Source of the DNA: JABCZH01 sp963803775
GTDB taxonomy: Bacteria > Acidobacteriota > Terriglobia > Terriglobales > Acidobacteriaceae
NCBI GenBank assembly: GCA_963803775.1
Contig: CAWDNS010000007.1
Coordinates: 1,302,001-1,366,000 of the forward strand
Length of the DNA: 64,000 bases
Direction: 5' to 3'
Both the position numbers and the translations under genes were made by a program. The notes beneath the pieces are model-generated. The model made no database searches and was not told the origin of the DNA. It worked only from the letters and a program-made list of their open reading frames with translations. Below, one piece after another: positions 47,592-56,215 of the stretch. The first letter of the stretch is position 1. Each line of letters begins with the position of its first letter.

Positions 47592-47720
47592 GAGAGTTTC
47601 CATTCTGAAGACGCGCGTTGACCAAAACGGGAATCCTCGGCGGCAGTTGACGCATCTTAATTTAGACGCATATGATTTGCGTTTAGCCCAAAAAGCTGGG
47701 GAACGCCAGAGAGGCGAGCA

Positions 47721-48104
47721 GTGAAGTCATTATCCATGGAAAAAAAGAAGCTGGATGCATTCAAGAAGCGGCTAGAAACGCGGCAGCAGGAGTTGCGGCG
47801 CATGGTCACCCGCACCGAGCAGGACGGGCGCACGGTGGATGAAGACTCGGCGCAGGACATTGCAGATCGCGCGGCCAGTTCTTACACCAAAGAGTTCTTG
47901 TTTCATCAGAGCAACAATGATCGTCAGTTGCTGCAAATGGTAGAGAACGCTTTGTCGCGGATTCGTGAAGGCACGTTCGGGGAATGCATTTCCTGCGGCA
48001 AGGACATCAATGCCAAGCGGCTGGACGCAGTGCCGTGGACGCGGCATTGCATCGAATGCCAGGAAAAGCTGGAGCAGGGACAGTTGGAAGAAGCTTCGAA
48101 GTAG
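47721..48104 (+). CDS. TraR/DksA family zinc-finger regulator
   Basis: 127 aa. Coiled-coil N-terminal half (MEKKKLDAFKKRLETRQQEL; acidic tip VDEDSAQDIADRA) and a C4 zinc finger CISCGKDINAKRLDAVPW then HCIECQ. Such proteins bind RNA polymerase through the secondary channel and modify rRNA and stress promoters (family knowledge). The acidic DxxDxA-like tip is present. The GTG at 47721 is used; an ATG at 47736 lacks a ribosome site. Terminated by a strong hairpin. Confidence 0.92.
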   Translation: MKSLSMEKKKLDAFKKRLETRQQELRRMVTRTEQDGRTVDEDSAQDIADRAASSYTKEFLFHQSNNDRQLLQMVENALSRIREGTFGECISCGKDINAKRLDAVPWTRHCIECQEKLEQGQLEEASK

Positions 48105-48126
48105 ATTAGAAACGGGATTGGTTCGG

Positions 48127-48156
48127 GCCGCCGGAAAGCCGGCGGCTTTTTGTTTT
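48127..48156 (+). terminator. Intrinsic terminator
   Basis: GCCGCCGG (48127-48134), loop AAAG, CCGGCGGC (48139-48146), then TTTTTGTTTT. Follows the DksA-like gene by 22 bases. Confidence 0.93.
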
Positions 48157-48335
48157 GGTTGCACTCAAGAATGGACCAGTTTCACGATGGCCTTAAAGAT
48201 TACTAACCGCGAAGGACAAGAAGTTTCATTAATGTAGTTTGGGAGTGCCTGCGTGTCCGCTTTGACGCTGCCGAATTTTGCCTGTTAAACTGGAAGATTG
48301 TCAGGCCGCTAGACTAAGCAGCCGAAGGGGAGTTC

Positions 48336-49061
48336 GTGCGCGCACAAACCCGTCATAACCTGAAAACCGATCAGTTCACCAAGACCACGATTGACATGGC
48401 GGAGAAGACCGCCCATTGGTCGGCCGAGCATCAGAGCCGGTTGATCGTCATTGGCGTGATTGCGCTGGTAGTGGCGGGCATCGCCGGGGGCACGTGGTAT
48501 TACCTGGGCCAGCAGGACCAGAAAGCCAGCGTCGAGTTTGGCAGTGCAGTGCGCACACTGGATACGCCGGTACGGCCGCCCAACATGCCGGCACAGCCGG
48601 AGGAACCGAGTTTTGCCAGTTCCAGCGAGCGCGCGACCGCAGCCCGTAAGCTGTTTCAGGAAATTGCCGACAAGTATCCGCACACTCATGCGGCTGATTT
48701 TTCCCACTACTTCCTGGGTTTGACTTCGGCGGAGTTGGGCGACAACGCGGGAGCGGAACGGGAATTGCAGGCGGTGGCTTCGTTCCGGAATGCTGATCTG
48801 GCAGCGTTGGCGAAGTTCGCGCTGGCATCGGTTTACCGCAACACCAATCGAAACCCACAGGCCATTGAGATCTACAAACAGATAGCGGCCAAGCCGACCA
48901 CGACGGTGAGCAAAGCGACGGCGCAAATAGAGTTGGCCGCCACTTTGCAGGCCAGCAATCAACCTCTCGAAGCCAAACAGATTTATGAGCAGTTGAAGAA
49001 GGAAAATCCTGCCAGCGAGGTTTCGCAACTGGCTTCGGCAAAGCTACAGGAAATGAAATAA
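48336..49061 (+). CDS. Membrane-anchored TPR protein (YfgM-like)
   Basis: 241 aa; GTG start with AAGGGGAG upstream. A cytoplasmic N terminus is followed by one membrane helix (LIVIGVIALVVAGIAGGTWYYL), then TPR units in the periplasm: RKLFQEIADKYPHTHAADFSHYF (split: LFQEIADKYPHTHAADF), LAKFALASVYRNTNR, AQIELAATLQASNQ. Matches the YfgM/tetratricopeptide_21 family that binds the Sec translocon and periplasmic chaperones. Same strand as the DksA-like gene but separated by a terminator. Confidence 0.85.
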   Translation: MRAQTRHNLKTDQFTKTTIDMAEKTAHWSAEHQSRLIVIGVIALVVAGIAGGTWYYLGQQDQKASVEFGSAVRTLDTPVRPPNMPAQPEEPSFASSSERATAARKLFQEIADKYPHTHAADFSHYFLGLTSAELGDNAGAERELQAVASFRNADLAALAKFALASVYRNTNRNPQAIEIYKQIAAKPTTTVSKATAQIELAATLQASNQPLEAKQIYEQLKKENPASEVSQLASAKLQEMK

Positions 49062-49098
49062 GCTGTCGGCTCTCAGCCTTCGGCAAACTCACTTTAAT

Positions 49099-50223
49099 CT
49101 AGGATTTAGTGAAGAGCCGGTTCCATTCTTTTGCCGGCGTGGGCGGGGCGGATGCCACCCTTGCATTAGCAACGACGTGCTCATGTTGCGCCATGCCCAC
49201 CAGAGCTGTGATTAGCCCGGGAGCCGAACGCGAGAATTGGATCGCATTCTCGGCGTCGGTATGCAAACCCAGAATGCGACGGACAGGGTCCGGCATGCCG
49301 TGAGTGAGCCGTCCCTGATAGAGAGTCGCGCTGCCGACGACTGCGATTCCCAACTTTGACGCAGCCGCGAGCAAAGACATCTTTTCTTTTTCCACACGCT
49401 GGTTGGCCAGACCGCAAGCTTCCGGCATGGCGAGATTGAAGGGTAGCTGTACGAAGCGGAAATGATGTTGGTCGCCGCCGGCCGCGCGTGCCAGGGCCTC
49501 GACTTCCGCCAGGCCGATGTAGTCGCGAGCTCCCTCAGCCAGACGGAATGCACTCCAGGTCGCGACGCCGTAGTATGCAATGCTCCCGGCTTTGACCTGC
49601 TGCTCCAGCATGACGAATGCGTCCCGTAGCCGCCGATGAAACACTTCACGCGGGACCTCAGCCAATTGCGACTCCGGGTTATGGACGTAGAAGACGTCGA
49701 TGGTTTCGAGATCCAGGTTGCGGCGTGAGCGCTCGATCTGATTCTCGAGATACGCAGGGGTCATACAGTGCATGCCGCCGGCCAATTGGGCAGGATCGAT
49801 GACGCCGGACTCGACGTATTCGCGCAGGAAATAAGCGCGCGGATCGGCGGGCAGGCTGCCATCCAATGAGAGATAGCCGGCCTTGGTGCAGACAACTACT
49901 TCGGTGCGTTTTACTTCTCCCGAATCGATGACTTGACGCAGCGCAGAGCCGACATTGCGCTCGGAGCGCTGATGGCGGTAATTAATGGCGGTATCGAGGA
50001 CGTTGATACCAGAGCGGAGTGCGGCCGCAATGGCGGCGGTGTATTCGCGGTCGGTGGCATCGTCAGGCTCACCGAGGTAGGTACCTGCACCGATGGAGGA
50101 GAGCCAAAGCTCGGCTGGCCCAGGTGCATGCTCGGGATGGCGGAAGTGTCCGGCGTCGCGTAAATGGGGGAAGAGTTCACAATAGCCCGCGGTGCCTGCG
50201 GGAGTGGCGCGGCCGGGGAGCAT
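49099..50223 (-). CDS. Aldo/keto reductase
   Basis: 374 aa. SSIGAGTYLGEPDD, NVLDTAINYRHQRSERNVG (catalytic Asp and Tyr), VVVCTKAGYLSLDG (Lys) and IDVFYVHNPESQ (His) follow the AKR order; the C-terminal half has FVQLPFNLAMPEA and LGIAVVGSATLYQG. The N-terminal 40 residues (ATPAGTAGYCELFPH) are an extension found in a subgroup of soil-bacterial AKRs. Substrate unknown. Divergent from the molybdenum hydroxylase genes. Confidence 0.88.
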   Translation of the reverse strand: MLPGRATPAGTAGYCELFPHLRDAGHFRHPEHAPGPAELWLSSIGAGTYLGEPDDATDREYTAAIAAALRSGINVLDTAINYRHQRSERNVGSALRQVIDSGEVKRTEVVVCTKAGYLSLDGSLPADPRAYFLREYVESGVIDPAQLAGGMHCMTPAYLENQIERSRRNLDLETIDVFYVHNPESQLAEVPREVFHRRLRDAFVMLEQQVKAGSIAYYGVATWSAFRLAEGARDYIGLAEVEALARAAGGDQHHFRFVQLPFNLAMPEACGLANQRVEKEKMSLLAAASKLGIAVVGSATLYQGRLTHGMPDPVRRILGLHTDAENAIQFSRSAPGLITALVGMAQHEHVVANARVASAPPTPAKEWNRLFTKS

Positions 50224-50404
50224 GGGGACAGTGTAGCAGTGAAGACTGTCGTCCTCGGCCGATGAAATGGTGAGAGTTCATAGCCTGCGGACGTTCGGTT
50301 TGAAAACAGCCTCAGATCCCAGGTCCCAGTTCTCAGAAGGTCCTTCCGCTATTTCTTTTTGGCGCGTGGTTGAGTACGATGTCTGCCGTATCCTTCCATC
50401 CCAC

Positions 50405-50869
50405 ATGGCCGACATCACTCTGCGCGTAAACGGCAGCGAGCACAAGGTCAACGTCCCGCCGGAAACGCCGCTGCTCTGGGTCTTGCGTGACACGCTGCAA
50501 ATGACCGGTACCAAGTTTGGCTGTGGTGCTGGACTGTGCGGGGCTTGCACAGTGCACGTGGGAGGCACTGCGGTGCGTTCGTGTTCGACGCAGGTTTCGC
50601 AGGCTGCCGGAAAGAACATCACCACGATTGAAGGCTTGTCAGCGAATGGGCTGCATCCGCTGCAGCAGGCGTGGATTGCGGAACAGGTGCCGCAATGCGG
50701 TTACTGCCAGACGGGACAGATCATGGCGGCTGCCGCGCTCCTGGTAAAGACTCCTCAGCCGAGCGATGAGCAGATCACGCAGGCGATGTCAGGAAACATT
50801 TGCCGCTGCGGCACCTATGACCGGATCCGCAAGGCAATTCAACGCGCGGCTGCGGGAGGCGGGCGATGA
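50405..50869 (+). CDS. [2Fe-2S] subunit of a molybdenum hydroxylase (IorA/CoxS type)
   Basis: 154 aa. First cluster: GTKFGCGAGLCGACTVHVGG with the final Cys in RSCSTQV; second cluster: CGYCQTGQIM and GNICRCGTYDRI. These eight cysteines are the standard two [2Fe-2S] sites that carry electrons from the molybdenum centre. Start at MADITLRVNGSEHKV; a longer frame to 50267 is not family-like. The stop overlaps the start of the large subunit by four bases. Confidence 0.93.
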   Translation: MADITLRVNGSEHKVNVPPETPLLWVLRDTLQMTGTKFGCGAGLCGACTVHVGGTAVRSCSTQVSQAAGKNITTIEGLSANGLHPLQQAWIAEQVPQCGYCQTGQIMAAAALLVKTPQPSDEQITQAMSGNICRCGTYDRIRKAIQRAAAGGGR

Positions 50870-52986
50870 GTTCGTTCTCGCGGCGGGAATTTCTTGCTGC
50901 GGGGGCAGCGGCGGGAGCCGGGCTAGTGATTGGCTTCTATCTGCCGCATGGATCGTCTTCGGGCGCCGCATTCGCACCCAATGCGTTTCTGAAAATCACT
51001 TCTGACGGCAAAATCACGATCGTGGTGGCGCGCTCGGAGATGGGACAGGGCGTGCACACATCTTTGCCGATGATCTTGGCAGAGGAATTGGAAGCGGATT
51101 GGAAGCAGATCACGATTGAGCAGGCTGGAGCTAACCCTACTCTTTATGGCGACCAGCAAACCGGTTCCAGCGCGAGCCTGCGAATTTCGTGGGACCCGCT
51201 GCGCAAGGCTGGTGCGGCCGCGCGCGAGATGCTGATCAGTGCGGCTGCACTCGAGTGGGGCGTACCGCGATCGGCATGCGCAGCGGAAAATAGCTCGGTG
51301 GTACATGCAGGTTCCAACCGCCGATTGAGTTATGGGCAACTGGTGGCGAAAGCAGCGGCGCTTCCCATCCCGGGTGCGCCCCTGCTAAAGGACGCGAAGG
51401 ATTTCAAGCTGGTCGGCAAGCCGCTTCCTCGGCTGGATGGTCCGTCCAAAGTAGATGGAAAAGCGATCTTCGGCATCGATCTGCGCGTAAAGGGAATGAA
51501 ATACGCTCTCCTGGCACGTTGCCCGGTGATTGGCGGGATTGTGTTGAGCTTCGACGATAAGGAATCAAAGAAAATTTCTGGCGTTGGTTTTGTGGGAAGA
51601 ATCAGCGACTCGGCGGTCGCCGTCGTGGCTGACAGTGTTTGGGCCGCGATGGAGGGGCGGCGCGTGCTCAACGTTCGCTGGGATGAAGGAGCGAACAAGG
51701 ACCTGAATTCGGCGACGATTTTTGATGTGCTGAAGAGATCCGCTGCCAACAAGGCTGCGACTCTTTACTCCAGAGGAGATGTCTCCAAGGTTGCAGGCAG
51801 GCGGATTCAGGCGGCGTATCAGACGCCGCTTATGGCGCAGGCTCCCATGGAGCCGGGCAATTGCACCGCGCATTTCCGGGGATCGAGTTGCGAGATTTGG
51901 GGGCCGATGCAATGGCCGCCGGATGTTCGTGATGCCGTGGCCAAGGCGGTGGGGCTGGATCCGGACCAGGTCAAGATCAACGTTACGCTTCTCGGTGGCG
52001 GCTTTGGACGTCGGCTCGATCACGACTACGCCGTCGAGGCAGCGCTGGTTTCCAAGGCGGCGGGTGTGCCGGTCAAAGTGATCTGGACGCGGGAAGACGA
52101 TATGCGGTTCTCCAGTTACCGCCCCGCGAGTTATCACGTGCTGAGTGGCGTGCTCGACGGGAATGGCTGGCCGGCAGCTTTTTCGCATCGAATTGTGGGA
52201 CCGTCGATCAACACCCAGAAAGGTTTTCCGGGGCCGTCGCCTGAGGTTGACGCTGATCTTCCGGACGAAGCGTCTCTCATTTATTCCCTTCCCAATGCGC
52301 TGGTTGAGTACGTGATGACGGTCACTCCAATTACTCCGGGCTACATGCGCTCGGTGTATGGGCTGGAGATGGCGTTTGCGTCAGAATCGTTCATCGACGA
52401 ACTGGCCGCGGCGGCGGGGAAAGATCCCCTAGAATACCGGCTGCATCTGCTGGCGAAGGATGAGGACATCAAATTCTTTGACACACCGTGGAAGACGGCG
52501 CGCATGCGGGGAGTACTGCAAATGGCGGCAGAGAAAGCTGGCTGGGGAAAGCCGCTGCCCGCAGGGCATCATCAAGGTATCGCGTGCTTCGGATGCTTTG
52601 GCACTTACATGGCCGAGGTGGTCGAGATTTCGATGGAGAACGATCAGCCGCGAGTGCATCGCGTGGTGGGGGCGATCGACTGCGGGCAGGTGGTGAATCC
52701 CAATATTCTGGAACAGCAGATTCAGGGCGCAGTGAATTTCGCCCTGACGAATGCTCTGCGGGCGCAGATCACGATTGAGAAGGGTCGAGTAGTGCAAGGA
52801 AACTTTGACGACTACTCGCCTATTCGTATGAACGAAGCTCCGGCGGTGGAAGCGTATTTTGTGCCGAGCGCGGAAGCTCCGACGGGTGTGGGCGAGCCGC
52901 CGGTGCCGCCGCTGGCACCGGCGCTGTGCAACGCGATTTATGCGGCGACGAAGAGACGCATAAGAACATTGCCGATTTTGGGCTAA
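50866..52986 (+). CDS. Molybdopterin-binding subunit of an aldehyde/isoquinoline oxidoreductase-like enzyme
   Basis: 706 aa with a Tat signal (SRREFLAAGAAAGAGLVIGF), so the enzyme acts outside the cytoplasm. Moco-domain motifs: ARSEMGQGVHTSLPMILAEE, YGDQQTGSSASLR, KVDGKAIFGIDL, APMEPGNCTAHF, LLGGGFGRRLDHDY, and the C-terminal DCGQVVNPNILEQQIQGA and GVGEPPVPPLAPAL with the catalytic Glu. Together with the small subunit this is the two-subunit type (like isoquinoline 1-oxidoreductase), lacking a FAD subunit; electrons probably go to a cytochrome or quinone. Substrate unknown, perhaps an aldehyde or N-heterocycle. Confidence 0.92.
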   Translation: MSSFSRREFLAAGAAAGAGLVIGFYLPHGSSSGAAFAPNAFLKITSDGKITIVVARSEMGQGVHTSLPMILAEELEADWKQITIEQAGANPTLYGDQQTGSSASLRISWDPLRKAGAAAREMLISAAALEWGVPRSACAAENSSVVHAGSNRRLSYGQLVAKAAALPIPGAPLLKDAKDFKLVGKPLPRLDGPSKVDGKAIFGIDLRVKGMKYALLARCPVIGGIVLSFDDKESKKISGVGFVGRISDSAVAVVADSVWAAMEGRRVLNVRWDEGANKDLNSATIFDVLKRSAANKAATLYSRGDVSKVAGRRIQAAYQTPLMAQAPMEPGNCTAHFRGSSCEIWGPMQWPPDVRDAVAKAVGLDPDQVKINVTLLGGGFGRRLDHDYAVEAALVSKAAGVPVKVIWTREDDMRFSSYRPASYHVLSGVLDGNGWPAAFSHRIVGPSINTQKGFPGPSPEVDADLPDEASLIYSLPNALVEYVMTVTPITPGYMRSVYGLEMAFASESFIDELAAAAGKDPLEYRLHLLAKDEDIKFFDTPWKTARMRGVLQMAAEKAGWGKPLPAGHHQGIACFGCFGTYMAEVVEISMENDQPRVHRVVGAIDCGQVVNPNILEQQIQGAVNFALTNALRAQITIEKGRVVQGNFDDYSPIRMNEAPAVEAYFVPSAEAPTGVGEPPVPPLAPALCNAIYAATKRRIRTLPILG

Positions 52987-53045
52987 GCCCTGTGTATACA
53001 CTTCAGAGCGGCTGGTCGAGACGCCCGCCGGACGGCTGCGCTACC

Positions 53046-53132
53046 TTAACGGTCGAATCTCCGGATCACGACCCAGATTGCAATCCCGATCACCAGGATC
53101 ATGATGTACAGAGCGTAGAAGGGAGCGAACAT
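53046..53132 (-). CDS. Very small membrane protein (28 aa), uncertain
   Basis: MFAPFYALYIMILVIGIAIW then VVIRRFDR and TAA. A single hydrophobic helix ending in a basic anchor is typical of real small membrane proteins, but no clear ribosome site is seen and the length is minimal. Confidence 0.3.
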   Translation of the reverse strand: MFAPFYALYIMILVIGIAIWVVIRRFDR

Positions 53133-53341
53133 GGCGGAATCTTACACCTCGGAGGCGTTCTCACATTGCCCCCAGCCACTTCACTGGCAAGTGTGCAGCG
53201 AGCAAAGGGTCGTAATTGCATCGGTTTCTTGACACCCTGCTCCGCTGGCCTTTATTCTTAAGTCTCGCTCCCGAGAGAAGTTACGCCTGTGAGCGTGCTC
53301 CGCGTCGTGAGCGATACTGAGTAGGGGGCGCGGAGGTCGCG

Positions 53342-53893
53342 ATGTTCATCGAAATCCGTGAGTTGGAGCTGCATCCGGTAGATTTCCGGGAGGAACTCGC
53401 TCCGGGTACGATTGATCTGGGACCGGATTTCCGGCAGATCAACCGGTTGCGGGCCAGTGGCCGGGCTCAACTGGTCGAGGAGCGGCACGGGAAACATCAG
53501 ACAATCAAGGACATACGATTGGACGGCGAGTTGGCTGTGCAGCTGGAAACGGATTGTGCCCGCTGCCTGGAGCCGGTGGTTGCGGACGTAAAGCACAGTT
53601 TCGATCTTCTGTATCGCCCGCTGGGGGCCGATGCCGGACGGCAAGAGCTTTCAGTGACCAGCGCCGAGGCGGAAATAAGTTATTATCAAGGGGAAGGCTT
53701 GCAACTGGAGGATGTGCTGCGGGAGCAGGTTTTGCTGGCGGTTCCCTTGAGAGCCATCTGTCGCGAAGATTGCAAAGGATTGTGTCCGCAGTGTGGGGCC
53801 AATCTGAATGAGAAGCAGTGCTCATGCGCAGAGCCGGTGGAAGATCCGCGATGGTCGGGGTTGAAGGAGTTGCGGAGTAAGTTAGAGGAATGA
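53342..53893 (+). CDS. yceD: DUF177 (YceD) family protein
   Basis: 183 aa. ETDCARCLEPV is the conserved CxRCL motif, EGLQLEDVLREQVLLAVPLR the central helix and CREDCKGLCPQCGANLNEKQ the C-terminal zinc-like motif. The gene almost always precedes rpmF, and YceD is linked to 23S rRNA accumulation (established association). It opens the yceD-rpmF-plsX-fabD cluster. Confidence 0.93.
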   Translation: MFIEIRELELHPVDFREELAPGTIDLGPDFRQINRLRASGRAQLVEERHGKHQTIKDIRLDGELAVQLETDCARCLEPVVADVKHSFDLLYRPLGADAGRQELSVTSAEAEISYYQGEGLQLEDVLREQVLLAVPLRAICREDCKGLCPQCGANLNEKQCSCAEPVEDPRWSGLKELRSKLEE

Positions 53894-53976
53894 GTCTGCG
53901 GAAAGCAGCAGGTTCCTGCGGTGTTACGCGCCTGCGGACGGCTCGGAATGACAATGATATTTAGAGAGGAAATCTA

Positions 53977-54162
53977 ATGCCTAATCCAAAACGGCGACAC
54001 TCCAAAGCGCGGACCGGGAGTCGTCGCGCCCATGATTCTCTGACCAGCCGTTCGCTTTCAGAATGCCCGAACTGCCACGAGCGCAAGCTGCCGCATCGGG
54101 TCTGCGCCAAATGTGGCTACTACAAAGGCCGCGAAGTGGTGGAAGTCAAGGAAGCCAGCTAG
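53977..54162 (+). CDS. rpmF: 50S ribosomal protein L32
   Basis: 61 aa, MPNPKRRHSKARTGSRRAHD is the L32 start; zinc ribbon CPNCHERKLPHRVCAKCG is complete (C+ type, four cysteines). RBS AGAGAGG lies upstream. Stop is 11 bases before plsX. Confidence 0.97.
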   Translation: MPNPKRRHSKARTGSRRAHDSLTSRSLSECPNCHERKLPHRVCAKCGYYKGREVVEVKEAS

Positions 54163-54172
54163 CCGCAACTCC

Positions 54173-55198
54173 ATGCCAAGCGTCATAGCCCTGGACGCGA
54201 TGGGTTCAGACCGGAAGCCCAAGCCTGAGGTCGAAGGTGCGATCCAGGCGGCGCGGCACTATGACGTTCGTGTCCTGCTGGTGGGTCCGGAAGAAATCCT
54301 CCGTAAGGAACTGGCGCGCCATCCCAGCGCCGGCGAACTCCCCATTGAGATTGTTCACGCCAGCGAAGTCATCACCATGGAAGATAAAGCGGTGCAGGCG
54401 GTGCGCGCCAAGCGTGACTCGTCGATTCGCGTGGGGCTGCGGCTGGTGCGTGATCGGCGGGCGGCCGGGTTCGTAACTGCGGGCAACACTGGCGCCGCAA
54501 TGGCCACTGCCAAAATGGTGCTGGGAGCGATTCCAGGTGTGGACCGCCCGGCGTTGGCCGCAGTGTTTCCTACGATACAAGGGACGGCAGCGGCGCTGCT
54601 TGATGTTGGGGCCAATGTGGATTGCACAGCGCAAAACCTGGAACAGTTTGCGGTGATGGGAGAAATTTACTATCGCACCATGTTTGGCACGCAGCGTCCG
54701 AAAGTAGGTTTGCTTTCGATTGGGGAAGAAGAGAGTAAAGGCAACGATCTCACCAAGGAAGCAATGCAGTTGTTGAAGCAGCTGCGCTTGAATTTTATTG
54801 GTAACGTGGAAGGCCGCGACCTGTACAACGGCGAAGTGCATGTGATCGTGGCCGACGGGTTTGTGGGGAATGTCGCGCTGAAAATCTCAGAAGGTGTGGC
54901 CAGCCTGGTGCGCTACACACTGAAGGAGTCGCTGAAAGCCACCATCACGCGGCAGGTGGGATATTTACTTTCGCGCAGCGCGTTTGCCGATTTCAAGAAG
55001 CGCCTGGACCACACCGAATACGGGGGCGCTCCGCTGCTGGGAGTGAAGGGCGTGTGCCTGATTACGCACGGATCGTCGAATGCGAATGCGATTAAGAATG
55101 CGATTCGCGTGGCGGCGGAGTTTGCCGGGCACCAGATCAATGGAGAAATAGAGAAGGAACTGGCGGCGATTCGACCGGCGGTGGCAGCCAGCGTTTAG
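54173..55198 (+). CDS. plsX: Phosphate acyltransferase PlsX
   Basis: 341 aa. Makes acyl-phosphate from acyl-ACP for phospholipid synthesis. Motifs: VIALDAMGSDRKPKPEVEGA, HASEVITMEDKAVQAVR, AAGFVTAGNTGAAMA, LLDVGANVDC, LLSIGEEESKGNDL, NVEGRDLYNGEVHVIVADGF (split: GEVHVIVADGFVGN), THGSSNANAIKNAI. Start at MPSVIALDAMG; upstream in-frame codons overlap rpmF. Next gene is fabD. Confidence 0.96.
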   Translation: MPSVIALDAMGSDRKPKPEVEGAIQAARHYDVRVLLVGPEEILRKELARHPSAGELPIEIVHASEVITMEDKAVQAVRAKRDSSIRVGLRLVRDRRAAGFVTAGNTGAAMATAKMVLGAIPGVDRPALAAVFPTIQGTAAALLDVGANVDCTAQNLEQFAVMGEIYYRTMFGTQRPKVGLLSIGEEESKGNDLTKEAMQLLKQLRLNFIGNVEGRDLYNGEVHVIVADGFVGNVALKISEGVASLVRYTLKESLKATITRQVGYLLSRSAFADFKKRLDHTEYGGAPLLGVKGVCLITHGSSNANAIKNAIRVAAEFAGHQINGEIEKELAAIRPAVAASV

Positions 55199-55215
55199 CG
55201 AGCATCATTCTTTCA

Positions 55216-56166
55216 ATGCCAATTTCATCATCCAACATTGCATTTCTTTTTCCGGGGCAGGGATCGCAGGCGGTCGGCATGGGGAAAGAATTAGCCGACA
55301 AATATCCGGTCGCCCGGAAGGCGTTTGACGAGGCCGACGAAGCTCTCGGATACAAACTTTCCCAGCTTTGCTTTGAAGGGCCTGAAGAACAACTTCGGCT
55401 TACGGAGATTACTCAGCCGGCGATTCTGACGGCGTCAGTAGCGGCGTTTCGGGTGTTGGCGGAGAAAGGGTTGCGCCCGGGATTCGTTGCCGGGCATAGC
55501 TTGGGTGAGTACTCGGCACATGTGGCGGCGGGCACTTTGAGTTTTAAAGATGCGGTGCGGACGGTGCGCAATCGCGGCAAGTATATGCAGGAAGCAGTTC
55601 CTGTCGGCGTAGGTGCTATGGCTGCAATTCTGGGGATGGACTTGGAGAAGGTCACCGCAGTGTGCAAGGACGCGTCCGACGGTGAAGTTTGCGAACCCGC
55701 GAATATTAATTCGGCGGACCAGATTGTGATCTCGGGACATAAGTCTGCGGTCGAGCGTGCCGCCAAGCTGGCCAGTGAGCGTGGCGCAAAGCGGGCGGTG
55801 CTGCTGCAAGTCAGCGCACCATTTCATTGTTCACTGATGAAGCCGGCGCAGGACCGGCTGGCGGTGGATTTGGCGGCGCTGACATTTAAAAAGCCGGCGG
55901 TTCCCGTGGTTTGCAACGTGGCTGCGGAATTCATTATCGACGGCGAACACGGTAGGGACGCGTTGGTGCGACAGGTTACGGGAGCGGTGAAGTGGGAGCA
56001 GTCGATACGAGATTTGATTGGGCAAGGAGTGCAGACGTTTGTTGAAGTCGGGCCGGGGAAGGTGTTGTGCGGCTTGATGCGGCAGATCGACCGGTCGAGG
56101 ACCGCGCTGAATGTGGGCGATGAGGCTTCGCTGCAGAAGGCGGTCGAGGGGATGGCGGCCGCGTAA
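55216..56166 (+). CDS. fabD: Malonyl-CoA:ACP transacylase
   Basis: 316 aa. AFLFPGQGSQAVGMG, active-site GHSLGEYSA (Ser), NINSADQIVISG, the catalytic His in SAPFHCSLM, and QGVQTFVEVGPGKVLCGL give a complete FabD. It loads malonyl groups on ACP for fatty-acid synthesis. It follows plsX by 17 bases; no fabG or acpP is present downstream, where an unrelated secreted protein begins. Confidence 0.96.
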   Translation: MPISSSNIAFLFPGQGSQAVGMGKELADKYPVARKAFDEADEALGYKLSQLCFEGPEEQLRLTEITQPAILTASVAAFRVLAEKGLRPGFVAGHSLGEYSAHVAAGTLSFKDAVRTVRNRGKYMQEAVPVGVGAMAAILGMDLEKVTAVCKDASDGEVCEPANINSADQIVISGHKSAVERAAKLASERGAKRAVLLQVSAPFHCSLMKPAQDRLAVDLAALTFKKPAVPVVCNVAAEFIIDGEHGRDALVRQVTGAVKWEQSIRDLIGQGVQTFVEVGPGKVLCGLMRQIDRSRTALNVGDEASLQKAVEGMAAA

Positions 56167-56215
56167 GGAATCGACTCGAAAGTCCTGTATCCTAAACCTT
56201 AGGGAGAACACTCCT

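Noticed and set aside
48187..48237. 17-codon frame beginning MALKITNREGQEVSLM
   Set aside because: Looks like the beginning of a STAS-domain protein, but the stop follows at once and no continuation is found in any frame; at most a tiny relic.
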